Shown here piece by piece: positions 6,279 through 15,041 of a DNA stretch of 34,274 nucleotides. The DNA is taken from the NCBI GenBank assembly GCA_021324455.1, contig JAJPJA010000011.1, forward strand, positions 1-34,274. Reading direction: 5' to 3'. The notes beneath the pieces were generated by a model that ran no database searches, had not been told where the DNA came from, and was given only the letters and a program-made list of their open reading frames with translations. Numbering within the stretch: the stretch's first letter is position 1; each line of letters starts with the position of its first letter. Source of the stretch: Pseudomonadota bacterium (lineage in GTDB: Bacteria; Desulfobacterota; Binatia; Binatales; Binataceae). Both the position numbers and the translations under genes were made by a program.

Positions 6279-8666
6279 TTAAAGGTTGGCGCCCGTACCG
6301 AAGATGAAATCCAAACTCCCATCCTGCGGGCGCGGGTTGATCGGCACCCCAAGCGCCAATCGCAGCGGTCCGAAGGGCGATTTCCAGAAAATACCCGGAC
6401 CCACCGCGCCCTGCAGCTGGTAGAGTTGATCGATCTGATTGAGGCGGAAGGCGTTGCCGGCGTCCATGAAGAAGAATCCGCGCAGTCCCAGTGAATCGAG
6501 AATCGGAAACTCCAGTTGATGATACAGAATCAGCTCCTGACTGCCGCCCACCGCTTCAAAACCCTGCGATTGCCCGAACTGGTTGAACACCTGCACCTCC
6601 GGTCCGAGGCTGTAAAATGGATATCCGGGCACCGCGTCGGGCCCATAGGGGCCGCCGGGAAAATAGCGCTCGACCAAAGGCAGTTCGCCGCCGGTGCCGC
6701 CGGCCAGATTGGTGCCGACGCCGTAGTCGCTGCCGATCTCATAAACAAAATCGCCCAGCAGCGGGCTCTTGTAAACCGGGAAGAAGAACCGCGTATGCAG
6801 CGAACCCTTGAGGAATTTGTTGGTTCCACCCAGCCCCGCGATTTGCAGCGACAGCGTCTGCACCGATCCGCTGTGCGGGTCGATATTGTTATCCACCGTG
6901 AAGCGGCGGATAACCGGCGCGATCTCGGAGGTCTGCGAATAGCCCTTGAACTGCAGGATCTGCTCGGTGGTGAACGGCGACAGCCCGACGATGCCGACGC
7001 TTTCAAAGCGGTAATCCAGCCCCGCCGCCACGTCGAGCAGCGAAAAGGGCCCGATCTTCTTCAGCCCCAATTCCGCCAGCGGATAACTGGTCCGTATCGC
7101 AAACCCGATCGATTTGCGGGTGAAACTGGGCAGGAATTGCTCCCAGTCATACAAATCCACCCCCGCCGACAGCGGCATGTCCAGAAACCACGGCTCGGTG
7201 TAGCTGATGCTGTAATTGCGGAACAGGAACCCGACCATCGCGTCGAACGAAATGCGCTGGCCGCCGCCGAACAGATTGTTCTCGCCCACATGGAAGTTGC
7301 CGAACAGCGACGACGCACTGTCAAATCCTCCCGCCAGCGAAAACGAGCCGGTCTGCCCTTCGCGTACGCCCACGTCCAGGTTGATGCGATCGGGCGCGCG
7401 CCCCGGAGACGTGCCGATATTGGTGCTCTGGAATATGCCCAGCGAGTCCAGCCGTGCCTTCGAACTGCGAATCGCCGTAGCTGAATACGGCTCCTGCTCC
7501 TGGATCTGCAGCTCGCGCCGAATCACCTTGTCCGAGGTCTTGGTGTTGCCCGTAATCTTGATCCGGTCCACCAGCACCTGCTGGCCCGGGCTGATGTCGA
7601 AGGTGACGTTGACCAGATGCTTGTCCGGATCGACCTGGGTGCGCGGTTCCACGTTGACGAAAGCGTAGCCGCGGTCGGAGTAGAAATCCGACAGCGTCAG
7701 CACGTCATGCTGCATGGTGGAGGGCTTGAACACTTCACCGGTCTTCAAGGTCAGCTTGCTGGTCAAATCCTTTTCCGGGACCTTCAGGTCGCCCTGCAGC
7801 GCCACCTCGCCGGTCTTGAACTGGTCGCCCTCATCGACGTCCATGCTGATTATCAGCTTGCCGTTCCTGCGCGTGATCACCGGCTCGGAAACGTGCGCAT
7901 TCAGATAGCCATGCTGATAGTAGAGGGCGGTGATGCGCTCGCGGTCGTCCTGCAGTTTCTTCGGATCCAGCACGCCGGTGTCGAACACGTAACTCAAAAG
8001 ATTGAACGGCTGGGTCTCCATCACCGACCGCAGCTGGCGCGAGGACAGGACCTTGTTGCCGTGGAACTCGATCTTGCCGATCCGCACCAGCGGCCCCTCG
8101 TTCACCACGAACACCCCGACCGCGCTGTTGTTGGGTCCGGGGAGGGTGTGAAAGGTGACGGCCGCGTCCAGATAGCCCTTGTCCTGGTAAGCTTTTTCGA
8201 TGCCCTTTTCGGTTGCCGTCACCAACTGCGGGTCTTCGATCGACCCCGGATGCAATTTCAGCGATTCCTGGATCTTTTCGTCGGTTTGCTTGAATTTCTT
8301 CAGCCCCTGCACTTTGACGTCGGTGATGTAAGGGCGCTCCTTGACCTGGAAGATCAGCACCAGCTTGCCGCCCCGATGGGTTACGTTGGCATTGACCCCG
8401 TCGAAGAAACCCATCCCGTAAATCGATTTGAGGTCCTGATCGACCAGCGCTTCATTGAGCGGCTCGCCCGCGCGCGAGGAGATGTGGGCTCGAATCACCT
8501 GGGTTTCGACCCGCAGATTGCCTTCGATATCGATCGCGCCGATCGGCCCCGCGGGCGCTTGCGCGAAAGTCAGTGACGCGGCGGCCAGCAGGCCGCCCAC
8601 AAGCAAGCAAAAAGCGCTGACCGTGAGCGCATGTAATTCAGCTCGGGTGCTCCTTGCCACAGCCAC
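6279..8666 (-). CDS. bamA: BamA, outer-membrane protein assembly factor (Omp85)
   Basis: BamA inserts beta-barrel proteins into the outer membrane. The 795-residue protein has a signal peptide (hydrophobic to about residue 36), five POTRA repeats (about 40-420; the first opens IGAIDIEGNLRVETQVI), and a C-terminal 16-strand barrel starting near QTGSFSLAGGFDS. Length matches the family. The loop-6 motif, normally (V/I)RGF/Y, reads VPGY here (Pro680). The last residues are FGTGANL, so the usual terminal aromatic residue is missing. Start codons are GTG at 8666 or, better spaced to GGAG, GTG at 8660. It follows lolD and precedes ompH, the standard order for this operon type. Confidence 0.95.
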   Translation of the reverse strand: MAVARSTRAELHALTVSAFCLLVGGLLAAASLTFAQAPAGPIGAIDIEGNLRVETQVIRAHISSRAGEPLNEALVDQDLKSIYGMGFFDGVNANVTHRGGKLVLIFQVKERPYITDVKVQGLKKFKQTDEKIQESLKLHPGSIEDPQLVTATEKGIEKAYQDKGYLDAAVTFHTLPGPNNSAVGVFVVNEGPLVRIGKIEFHGNKVLSSRQLRSVMETQPFNLLSYVFDTGVLDPKKLQDDRERITALYYQHGYLNAHVSEPVITRRNGKLIISMDVDEGDQFKTGEVALQGDLKVPEKDLTSKLTLKTGEVFKPSTMQHDVLTLSDFYSDRGYAFVNVEPRTQVDPDKHLVNVTFDISPGQQVLVDRIKITGNTKTSDKVIRRELQIQEQEPYSATAIRSSKARLDSLGIFQSTNIGTSPGRAPDRINLDVGVREGQTGSFSLAGGFDSASSLFGNFHVGENNLFGGGQRISFDAMVGFLFRNYSISYTEPWFLDMPLSAGVDLYDWEQFLPSFTRKSIGFAIRTSYPLAELGLKKIGPFSLLDVAAGLDYRFESVGIVGLSPFTTEQILQFKGYSQTSEIAPVIRRFTVDNNIDPHSGSVQTLSLQIAGLGGTNKFLKGSLHTRFFFPVYKSPLLGDFVYEIGSDYGVGTNLAGGTGGELPLVERYFPGGPYGPDAVPGYPFYSLGPEVQVFNQFGQSQGFEAVGGSQELILYHQLEFPILDSLGLRGFFFMDAGNAFRLNQIDQLYQLQGAVGPGIFWKSPFGPLRLALGVPINPRPQDGSLDFIFGTGANL

Positions 8667-8773
8667 TCCATGACCACCAAGGCGGCCAAGCTAACCAATC
8701 GTTGCGCTCAAGTAAAGCCACGATGGGCGGGCCGGCCTATGGACGCAAAGCTGCATCCGACTCGATTGCCGTA

Positions 8774-9511
8774 CTATACCGGTTCCTGGGCGGATTGCTG
8801 ATGGAGCTGTCCGTCGCGCAGAACCATCGTCCGATGCATCCGCCGCGCCAGCTTTTCGTTGTGCGTCGCGACCACGAACGTTATACCAAGCTCACTGAGC
8901 CGTTCGAACAGGCTGTGAATTTCCTCGGCGGTTTTCGGATCGAGATTGCCGGTCGGTTCGTCAGCCAGCACCAGACGCGGACGCAGCGCCACCGCGCGGG
9001 CCACCGCGACCCGCTGCTGCTCGCCGCCGGAAAGTTCCGCCGGCCGCCGATACAGCTTATCTCCCAATCCCACCAATTTCAGCATCTCCTCGGCCTTGCC
9101 CCTGGCCTCGGACTCGGGCAGCCGCGCAATCAGTCCGGGCATCATAACATTCTCCAAGGCGGTGAAATCGGCCAGCAGGTAATGGAACTGAAAGACAAAA
9201 CCGAGTTTGAGATTGCGGAATTCGGCCAGTTGACGCGCCGCCAGCGCGAACAGGTCCTGGCCGTCGAACAGCACGCGGCCCGCGGTGGGCCGCTCAAGGC
9301 TCCCCAAAACGTGCAACAGGGTGGACTTTCCCACCCCCGACTGCCCTACGATCGCGATCCGCTCGGCTTGATAAGCGCTGAAGTTGAGCCCGCGAAGCAC
9401 CTGGATCTCGCGTCCCGCATCATAGAAATTCTTGCTCAGTCCCTGCGCCTGGATCAGCAGCCGGTCAGCCGCGGGAGTGGGGCTTTTGGCCCGGGAGGCG
9501 GACTTACTCAT
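8774..9511 (-). CDS. lolD: LolD, ATPase of the lipoprotein-releasing ABC transporter
   Basis: LolD powers release of outer-membrane lipoproteins from the inner membrane to LolA. From ATG 9511 the protein has 245 residues with Walker [10 protein letters not shown], the Q-loop region FVFQFHYLL, the signature [14 protein letters not shown], Walker [13 protein letters not shown] and switch His in VATHNEK. These fit the LolD/MacB/FtsE class. GGAGG lies nine bases before this ATG, and the start overlaps the lolC stop by 8 bp (ATGAGTAA), so I reject the longer reading from 9595 that runs far into lolC. Confidence 0.95.
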   Translation of the reverse strand: MSKSASRAKSPTPAADRLLIQAQGLSKNFYDAGREIQVLRGLNFSAYQAERIAIVGQSGVGKSTLLHVLGSLERPTAGRVLFDGQDLFALAARQLAEFRNLKLGFVFQFHYLLADFTALENVMMPGLIARLPESEARGKAEEMLKLVGLGDKLYRRPAELSGGEQQRVAVARAVALRPRLVLADEPTGNLDPKTAEEIHSLFERLSELGITFVVATHNEKLARRMHRTMVLRDGQLHQQSAQEPV

Positions 9512-10775
9512 AGCGCAGAACCTCCACCGGCGAGAGCGAACGGGCCTGCCACGCCGGGTAAAGCGCGGCGCCGATACATAAGAGGATGGCCGCAACCGCC
9601 ACCAGCAGGAAATTGGCGGGGTAAAGCCGCGCCGGAACCGCGCTCACCATGAACACATCGGGCGGCAGGTGAATCAGATGGTACTTGCCGATCAGATACG
9701 ACGCGACGAAGCCGGCGCCGACCCCGGCCACCGTACCGGCCACGCCCAGCAACGCGCCTTCGAACAGGAAAATCGCCGCCACCGAATTAGCCGGCGCACC
9801 CATCGCCTGCAAAATCGCCACTTCCTTGCGCCGCTCCATCACCACCATCACCAGCGTCGCCACGATGTTAAACGCGGCCACCAGCACGATCAGCAGCAGC
9901 ACCAAAAAATGCGTAAACGTCTCCAGCTTCAACCCCGAAAACAGGCCCACGTTGGTCTGGGTCCAGTCGCTGACGGTGTAATCCTTGCCCAGCATGCCCG
10001 CGATGCGCCGGCGCATCGCGGGCGCGTCCAGAATGTTCGACAGCCGCACTTCCAGCCCGTGCTCGAATTGCGGGCTGTCGCCGGCCAGCGCGCGCGCCTG
10101 ATCGATGTTGACGAACAGCAGACTGGCATCGTACTCCGCCATCCCCGAATGCAGCATTCCGCCGACCACGAATCGCTTGAGCCGCGGCACGTCGGCAATC
10201 GCGCCGAAACTGGTCGGCGAGATGATCGTCACGGTGCCGCCCATCGACGTATCGAGGTCCGCCGCCAGGCTCTTGCCCAGGATGACGGCGGGCAAATCCA
10301 CCGCGCGGCCCTGCATTTGCACCGGATGCAAGCGGGCCAGGGCCTGCAGCGCGCCGGCCGTCAACGCCTCGGACAGATGCGCCAGTACGGAATTGTTCGG
10401 CGCCACAACGCCGCGCATAATCGCACCCGATTTCACATAGCCGGCCGAGGTCGCCGTCTCGGCCGAAGCCAGCAGCACCTGGCCCGATATATACGGCGCC
10501 ACGCCAACTACCCCGGGAAGCGCCCGGATGCGCGCCATCAGCCCGGCCGAATCGGCCGGCTGGTCAGCCGGGGTGCGGATCGTGAGATGGGGCGTAAAGG
10601 CAAGCAGCCGCTGATGCAGGTCTTCCTCGAAGCCGCTCATCACCGCGAGGTCGACGCTCAAGGCAAACGTCCCCAGCATCACGCCGGCCAGCGAAATGAC
10701 CGCAATCAGGGAGACGAAGCGCTCCTTGCGGCGCGCCCGCAGATATCGCATCCCGATTAGGAACTCAAAACGCAC
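9504..10775 (-). CDS. lolC: LolC/LolE-type lipoprotein-releasing permease
   Basis: The 423-residue permease starts at GTG 10775 with FEFLIGMRYLRARRKERFVSLI, the conserved cytoplasmic start plus first membrane helix of LolC/E. A periplasmic domain of about 200 residues follows, then three C-terminal membrane segments (about 270-405). The last residues, SPVEVLRYE, are the typical C-terminus of the family. It pairs with LolD through an 8-bp gene overlap. Only one permease gene is present, so the complex may use two copies of it, as is known for many non-gamma proteobacteria. It is the first gene of the minus-strand envelope operon and is divergent from gspD. Confidence 0.93.
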   Translation of the reverse strand: MRFEFLIGMRYLRARRKERFVSLIAVISLAGVMLGTFALSVDLAVMSGFEEDLHQRLLAFTPHLTIRTPADQPADSAGLMARIRALPGVVGVAPYISGQVLLASAETATSAGYVKSGAIMRGVVAPNNSVLAHLSEALTAGALQALARLHPVQMQGRAVDLPAVILGKSLAADLDTSMGGTVTIISPTSFGAIADVPRLKRFVVGGMLHSGMAEYDASLLFVNIDQARALAGDSPQFEHGLEVRLSNILDAPAMRRRIAGMLGKDYTVSDWTQTNVGLFSGLKLETFTHFLVLLLIVLVAAFNIVATLVMVVMERRKEVAILQAMGAPANSVAAIFLFEGALLGVAGTVAGVGAGFVASYLIGKYHLIHLPPDVFMVSAVPARLYPANFLLVAVAAILLCIGAALYPAWQARSLSPVEVLRYE

Positions 10776-10940
10776 GGCGCCGGTTTCACCCGATATGCAA
10801 CGGGCGGGAGGCCGCCGTGGGCTTGGGATTGACCGTGGGAAATGACATCGCCGATGATAACCGGGAATCGCAGCGCTAAACCATCATCCTGAAGCCTTTC
10901 GCCTTGCGCAACACCGGCGCCCTGGGTGGCGGCAGGTGGG

Positions 10941-10968
10941 TTGCGAGTCTGTGCTCGTTTTGTATATG
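10941..10968 (+). promoter_or_regulatory. Weak sigma-70-like promoter candidate before gspD
   Basis: TTGCGA (10941-10946) and TATATG (10963-10968) are separated by 16 bases, each a 4/6 match. They lie 35 bases before the gspD ATG in the 227-bp divergent gap between lolC and gspD. The gspD ribosome-binding site GGAG is at 10993-10996. Confidence 0.3.
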
Positions 10969-11002
10969 TAGATTGGTCTACGCAGGCGGCTTGGAGCTTT
11001 TT

Positions 11003-13684
11003 ATGAGGCATTTGTTCCGCGCGGTGTTGATTGCGGCCTTGGTGGTATCTGTGGGCTTGCCGGCGGCGGCGGAGCCGGTGCCTGGCGGCACCGATCAGAA
11101 TCTGATCACGATGAATTTTCAGGACGTGGATATTTCCGTCCTGGCCAAGTTTATCAGTCAGATCACGGGCAAGAATTTCGTGCTCGACGAGAGCGTGCGC
11201 GGCAAAGTCAGTATCGTATCGCCAACCAAAGTAACCCCCGAGCAAGCCTATTCGATCTTCAAATCGGTCCTGCAACTGAAAGGTTTCACCACCGTTGCCG
11301 CCGGACCGGTGATCAAAATCGTTCCCTCGCGCGATTCGCGCGGTTCCGCCGCCCTGACCACCTCGCAGCAACCCGCCATCACCGCCACCGACGCCTACGT
11401 AACCCGCATGGTCAAGCTGCGCAACGTCGATTCATCTTCGCTGGTCAACGTGATCCAGCCGATGATCTCGCGCGACGGCCTGGTCGCCGCATTCCCCGAA
11501 ACCAACACCCTGATCATCACCGACGACGCCTGGAACGTGCAGCGCCTGCTGGGCATCATCGGCAGTCTCGACGCGCAGGGAATCCAGCAGTCGGTGGCGG
11601 TAATCCCGCTGAAGCTGGCCTATGCCGACGATCTGGCGCCCAAGATTGAGCAGATCATGAGCGAGCGCGCCAGCGGTGCGAGTTCCGGCGGTGGTTTCGG
11701 GCGTCCGGGAATCGGAGTGGTGGCGCCCTCGGCGCAGGCTCCCTCGCGCGCGTTCAAAATAGTCCCCGACGAGCGCACCAACTCGCTGGTCGTGCTGGCC
11801 GGTCCGCTCCAGATGAAACAGATCAAAGACCTGGTGGACAAGCTGGATATCCACAGCCCCGCCGCCACCTCGCGCGTCCACGTTTACTATCTGAAATACG
11901 CGCAGGCGCTGGAGATGGTCTCAGTGCTCAATGCGCTGTTGGGCGGCGGGGGCGGCGGTCCAGGCATGCTCTCACCGCAGACTGGCAAGGGATCGCTGGG
12001 ACGCAGCAGCGGACTTGGTTTCGGCGGAATGGGGACCGGAGGCTTGGGCGGCTTCGGCGGCATGGGCATGGGCGGGATGGGCGGCTTTGGCGGTGGTTTC
12101 GGCGGCATGGGCGGTTTCGGCGGTATGGGCGGCATGGGCATGAGCGGCATGGGCATGGGGATGGGCGGCATGGGCATGGGCGGCATGGGCATGGGCGGCA
12201 TGGGCATGGGCGGCATGGGCATGGGACGCAACCGGGCCAGCGGCAGCCTCGGCACTGACGGCGGTGTCGCCTCCGCGACCGCTACCGGCGGCCCCGGCAC
12301 CGAATTCGAGCAGCCGGTGCGGGTCACTGCCGACCCCGCGACCAATTCGCTCGTGGTCAGCGCTTCACCCCAGGATTACAGCACGCTTCAAACCATCATC
12401 TCGCAACTGGATATCCCGCGGCGCCAGGTTTACGTCCAGGCGGTGATCGTTGAAGTCAGCACCAACCGAATGCGCGAGCTCGGCATCAGTTTCCAGGGCA
12501 GCGCCAACCTGGGTGGGAATACCTTGGGGGTGGGCCATTTCGATTATGGCAATCTGGCCAATGCGCTGACCAATCCGCTGGGCGCCACCGGCCTTACCTT
12601 CGGGCTGGCCTCCGGCAGCATGTGCACCGTCAACAGCGCCCTCAACGCGATCGCCGGCGCGACCACGGGCACCGGCACCACGCAGACCTCGGTGACGGTT
12701 CCCTGCGACATCGCGTTGATTACCGCGATCGAAACCGATACGCATTCCAACGTCCTGTCGGCTCCGACTCTGCTGACCACCGACAATGAAGAGGCGACGA
12801 TTGTGGTCGGTCAGAACGTACCGTTCATCTCCTCCGCCACCGCGACCGCGGCCCTGACCGGACAGATCTTCCAATCGGTCGACCGGCAGAACGTCGGTAT
12901 CACGCTGGATATCGTGCCGCAGATCACCGAGGGCGGTTACATCAAGATGGACGTTTACGAAGAGGTCTCCGCGGTCATCCTGTCCACGGTTAATAATCCG
13001 CTCGGTCCCACGACCACGATCCGATCGGCGTCCACCACGGTGCTGGTCCAGAACCATCGCACAACCGTGATCGGCGGCCTGTTGGCGGACCAGGTCGACA
13101 TCACCAACAATGGCGTGCCCTACTTGTCCAATATCCCGGTGTTGGGCAATTTCTTCAGCGACCGCCAGCGCAGCGGCCAGAAGACCGACCTGCTGGTGTT
13201 CCTGACGCCGCACGTAATCCTCAACCGGCAGGATTTGCGCGAACTGTCGCTCGATGAGCGTCAGCGATTCCTGCAGACGCTGGGGCGCAAGGAAATCCAT
13301 GACATGCCGCTGGCGCAGGTGCGCGAAATTTTCAAACCCAGCTTCAGCACCTCGGTACCCCCGGGTGCCGAGTTCGGACCGCCCAATCCGCTGCCCGATG
13401 GCGGCGCCGCACCCGCGCCGGCTTACGATAACAGCCCCACGCCGATGAATACCTACGAAATCGGCCCCAGCGCCAGACGAGCGGCGCCGGCGGGTCCGAG
13501 TGCGGTGGCACCGCCGAGCATGGCCGTCGCGCCGGCCGGCCCGCTGGCGGGATCGCCCTCCAGGCCCGCCGCTGCCGCAATGACCGGGAGCACCCCCGCA
13601 TCGGCCGGGGGAACGGCCCAAGCCGCCGCGCATCGAGCGGGCGGCACTCTCGATTCGGTGAAGGGACTGTTTGATCTGCGCTAA
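11003..13684 (+). CDS. gspD: Type II secretion secretin GspD with Gly/Met-rich insert
   Basis: GspD forms the outer-membrane channel of type II secretion. I start it at ATG 11003, six bases after GGAG; 893 residues. Visible in order: signal peptide (to about 25), N0 domain (MNFQDVDISVLAKFISQITG), N1-N3 repeats, and the secretin core (VYVQAVIVEVSTNRMRELGISFQ ... VPYLSNIPVLGNFFSDRQRSG, LLVFLTPHVI). A Pro/Ala-rich tail of about 120 residues ends the protein. In the N3 domain, between VLNALL and EQPVRVTADP, lies an insert of about 100 residues that is almost only Gly and Met. No gspE, F, G or other partner is present in the window, so the rest of the machine must be elsewhere. lpxL follows after 22 bp. 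Confidence 0.93.
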   Translation: MRHLFRAVLIAALVVSVGLPAAAEPVPGGTDQNLITMNFQDVDISVLAKFISQITGKNFVLDESVRGKVSIVSPTKVTPEQAYSIFKSVLQLKGFTTVAAGPVIKIVPSRDSRGSAALTTSQQPAITATDAYVTRMVKLRNVDSSSLVNVIQPMISRDGLVAAFPETNTLIITDDAWNVQRLLGIIGSLDAQGIQQSVAVIPLKLAYADDLAPKIEQIMSERASGASSGGGFGRPGIGVVAPSAQAPSRAFKIVPDERTNSLVVLAGPLQMKQIKDLVDKLDIHSPAATSRVHVYYLKYAQALEMVSVLNALLGGGGGGPGMLSPQTGKGSLGRSSGLGFGGMGTGGLGGFGGMGMGGMGGFGGGFGGMGGFGGMGGMGMSGMGMGMGGMGMGGMGMGGMGMGGMGMGRNRASGSLGTDGGVASATATGGPGTEFEQPVRVTADPATNSLVVSASPQDYSTLQTIISQLDIPRRQVYVQAVIVEVSTNRMRELGISFQGSANLGGNTLGVGHFDYGNLANALTNPLGATGLTFGLASGSMCTVNSALNAIAGATTGTGTTQTSVTVPCDIALITAIETDTHSNVLSAPTLLTTDNEEATIVVGQNVPFISSATATAALTGQIFQSVDRQNVGITLDIVPQITEGGYIKMDVYEEVSAVILSTVNNPLGPTTTIRSASTTVLVQNHRTTVIGGLLADQVDITNNGVPYLSNIPVLGNFFSDRQRSGQKTDLLVFLTPHVILNRQDLRELSLDERQRFLQTLGRKEIHDMPLAQVREIFKPSFSTSVPPGAEFGPPNPLPDGGAAPAPAYDNSPTPMNTYEIGPSARRAAPAGPSAVAPPSMAVAPAGPLAGSPSRPAAAAMTGSTPASAGGTAQAAAHRAGGTLDSVKGLFDLR
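12161..12220 (+). repeat. Four perfect 15-bp tandem repeats inside gspD
   Basis: The unit ATGGGCGGCATGGGC is repeated exactly four times (12161, 12176, 12191, 12206) and encodes Met-Gly-Gly-Met-Gly. It is the most regular part of a degenerate Gly/Met-coding tract from about 12020 to 12230. Gains or losses of units keep the frame, so slippage would change insert length without breaking the gene. Confidence 0.95.
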
Positions 13685-13706
13685 CCTCAATCCGTCCTGA
13701 GCCCGG

Positions 13707-14627
13707 ATGGCGCGACAGTCGTCCGGCATCTCCGCGCGGGTCGAATATGAGCTATTCGGCGCCGCCCGCTCCGCTTTGCGGTCGCTGCCCCTGCGCCGCG
13801 CGATGAGTCTGGGGGTATGTCTGGGCGCGATTACCGCCGCGCTGGACCGTTTCAACCGGCCGGTGGCGATGCGCAACCTGGAGATTGCGTTTCCGCATTG
13901 GAGCGTGGAACAGCGGCTGGCGACGCTCAAGTCGATGTATCGCCAGTGGGGCCGGATGGCGGCCGAATGGTGCCACTTCGACGAGTTGACGCCCGCCAAC
14001 ATCGCGCAGTTCGCCCATTACGAGGGCGTGGAGAATTGGCAGCGGGCACTTGAGCTGGCTCGCGGAGGCGGCGGCTTTATCTTCACCGGTCATTTCGGCA
14101 ACTTCGAATTGCTGATGCTCGCTCACGCCCTGTTCGGGCATCCGGTCGCAATCGTGCATCGGCCGTTGCGCAATCCGCTGATCGATGCGACGGTTTACCG
14201 GACGCGGACCCGGGCCGGCAATCGCATGATTGCGCGCAAAGGCGCCGCGCAGGAGATTGCTTCGATCGTGCGCCGCGGCGGCGTTGCGGCAATTCCGATC
14301 GATCTTGACGTACGCAGAGGTGTCTTCGTCGATTTCTTCGCGCTTAAAGCCTGCACCACACCCAGTCTTGCCCGCCTCGCCATCGCCACCGGCACGCCCG
14401 CAGTGCCCGGCTTCATCGTGCGCGAGGGCGACAGCCCGCATCACAAAATGGTCATCCTGCCGCCGCTCGACATCGTGCGCGAGGGCAATCGCGAAGAGGC
14501 GATTCGCGAAACTACCCAGCGCGCCACCCGCGTGGTGGAGAACATCATCCGCCAGTATCCGGACCACTGGAACTGGATCCATCGGCGCTGGAAGACCCGT
14601 CCCCCGGGCGAAAAACGCTTCTATTGA
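13707..14627 (+). CDS. lpxL: Lipid A late acyltransferase, LpxL/HtrB family
   Basis: These inner-membrane enzymes add secondary acyl chains to Kdo-lipid A or related precursors. The 306-residue protein has the catalytic HxxxxE motif in GHFGNFEL (His129, Glu134), the conserved RPLRNP block, the D..RRGVFVDFF segment, and the C-terminal NWIHRRWKTRPPGE typical of the family. Length is normal. The N-terminus is only mildly hydrophobic. It lies 22 bp after gspD on the same strand, away from the main lpx operon. Whether it transfers laurate, myristate or another chain cannot be read from sequence. Confidence 0.92.
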   Translation: MARQSSGISARVEYELFGAARSALRSLPLRRAMSLGVCLGAITAALDRFNRPVAMRNLEIAFPHWSVEQRLATLKSMYRQWGRMAAEWCHFDELTPANIAQFAHYEGVENWQRALELARGGGGFIFTGHFGNFELLMLAHALFGHPVAIVHRPLRNPLIDATVYRTRTRAGNRMIARKGAAQEIASIVRRGGVAAIPIDLDVRRGVFVDFFALKACTTPSLARLAIATGTPAVPGFIVREGDSPHHKMVILPPLDIVREGNREEAIRETTQRATRVVENIIRQYPDHWNWIHRRWKTRPPGEKRFY

Positions 14628-14708
14628 ACAGCACCACCGGCACTGACGCTTGCCACCCCGGTTGAGGCGGACTGCACGATGGCTTACCCTTAGGGTTCAG
14701 GAACCGCG

Positions 14709-15041
14709 ATGCCGCAACAACTCAAAGCCCTGTCGATTAGCGACCTCAACGAGGTCGGCCGCTACGCCGTCGGGATGCATTGGAGCGACGGTCATGAGAG
14801 TATTTTTCCGCTCGATAACCTGCGCCGCCATTGTCCCTGCCTGAAATGCCGCGGCGAGGTAAAAGGCGAATTACCCCAGGACGCCCGCCGGCTCCATCAA
14901 CTAATCAGGCTGGGCGAGGCCGCGGTGTTTTTGAACTGGCGCGACGGCCACGAAACCATCTACACGCTGCCCCAACTGCGGGCATTGTGCCGCTGCGCCT
15001 ATTGCGCGGGCGAGCCCGAGAAACCGATCACGGGCGGCTGA
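14709..15041 (+). CDS. Small DUF971 protein with two CxCxxC clusters
   Basis: The 110-residue protein belongs to the DUF971 / gamma-butyrobetaine hydroxylase-like N-terminal family (small soluble proteins, often linked to Fe-S or carnitine-type oxygenases). It shows two matching halves: W-x-DGHE-x-I-x2-L-x2-LR-x2-C-x-C-x2-C-x-GE appears at about 24-50 and again at 76-102. Cysteines are at 42, 44, 47 and 94, 96, 99. Six cysteines in two clusters suggest metal or Fe-S binding; this is inference. AGGA lies six bases before the ATG. The 3' end overlaps the convergent gene by 14 bp. Function unknown. Confidence 0.8.
   Translation: MPQQLKALSISDLNEVGRYAVGMHWSDGHESIFPLDNLRRHCPCLKCRGEVKGELPQDARRLHQLIRLGEAAVFLNWRDGHETIYTLPQLRALCRCAYCAGEPEKPITGG

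Noticed and set aside
12161..12220. Regular repeats that could be taken for a CRISPR array
   Set aside because: The 15-bp units are directly adjacent with no spacers and lie inside the gspD reading frame.
11887..12345. Minus-strand frame coding for Pro-Met-Pro-Met repeats
   Set aside because: It is the reverse of the Gly/Met tract of gspD; the repeat explains the open frame.
12365..14002. 545-codon minus-strand open frame opposite gspD and lpxL
   Set aside because: It lies wholly antisense to two well-identified genes and its product is Arg/Gly/Gln-rich with no domain, a usual shadow in GC-rich DNA.
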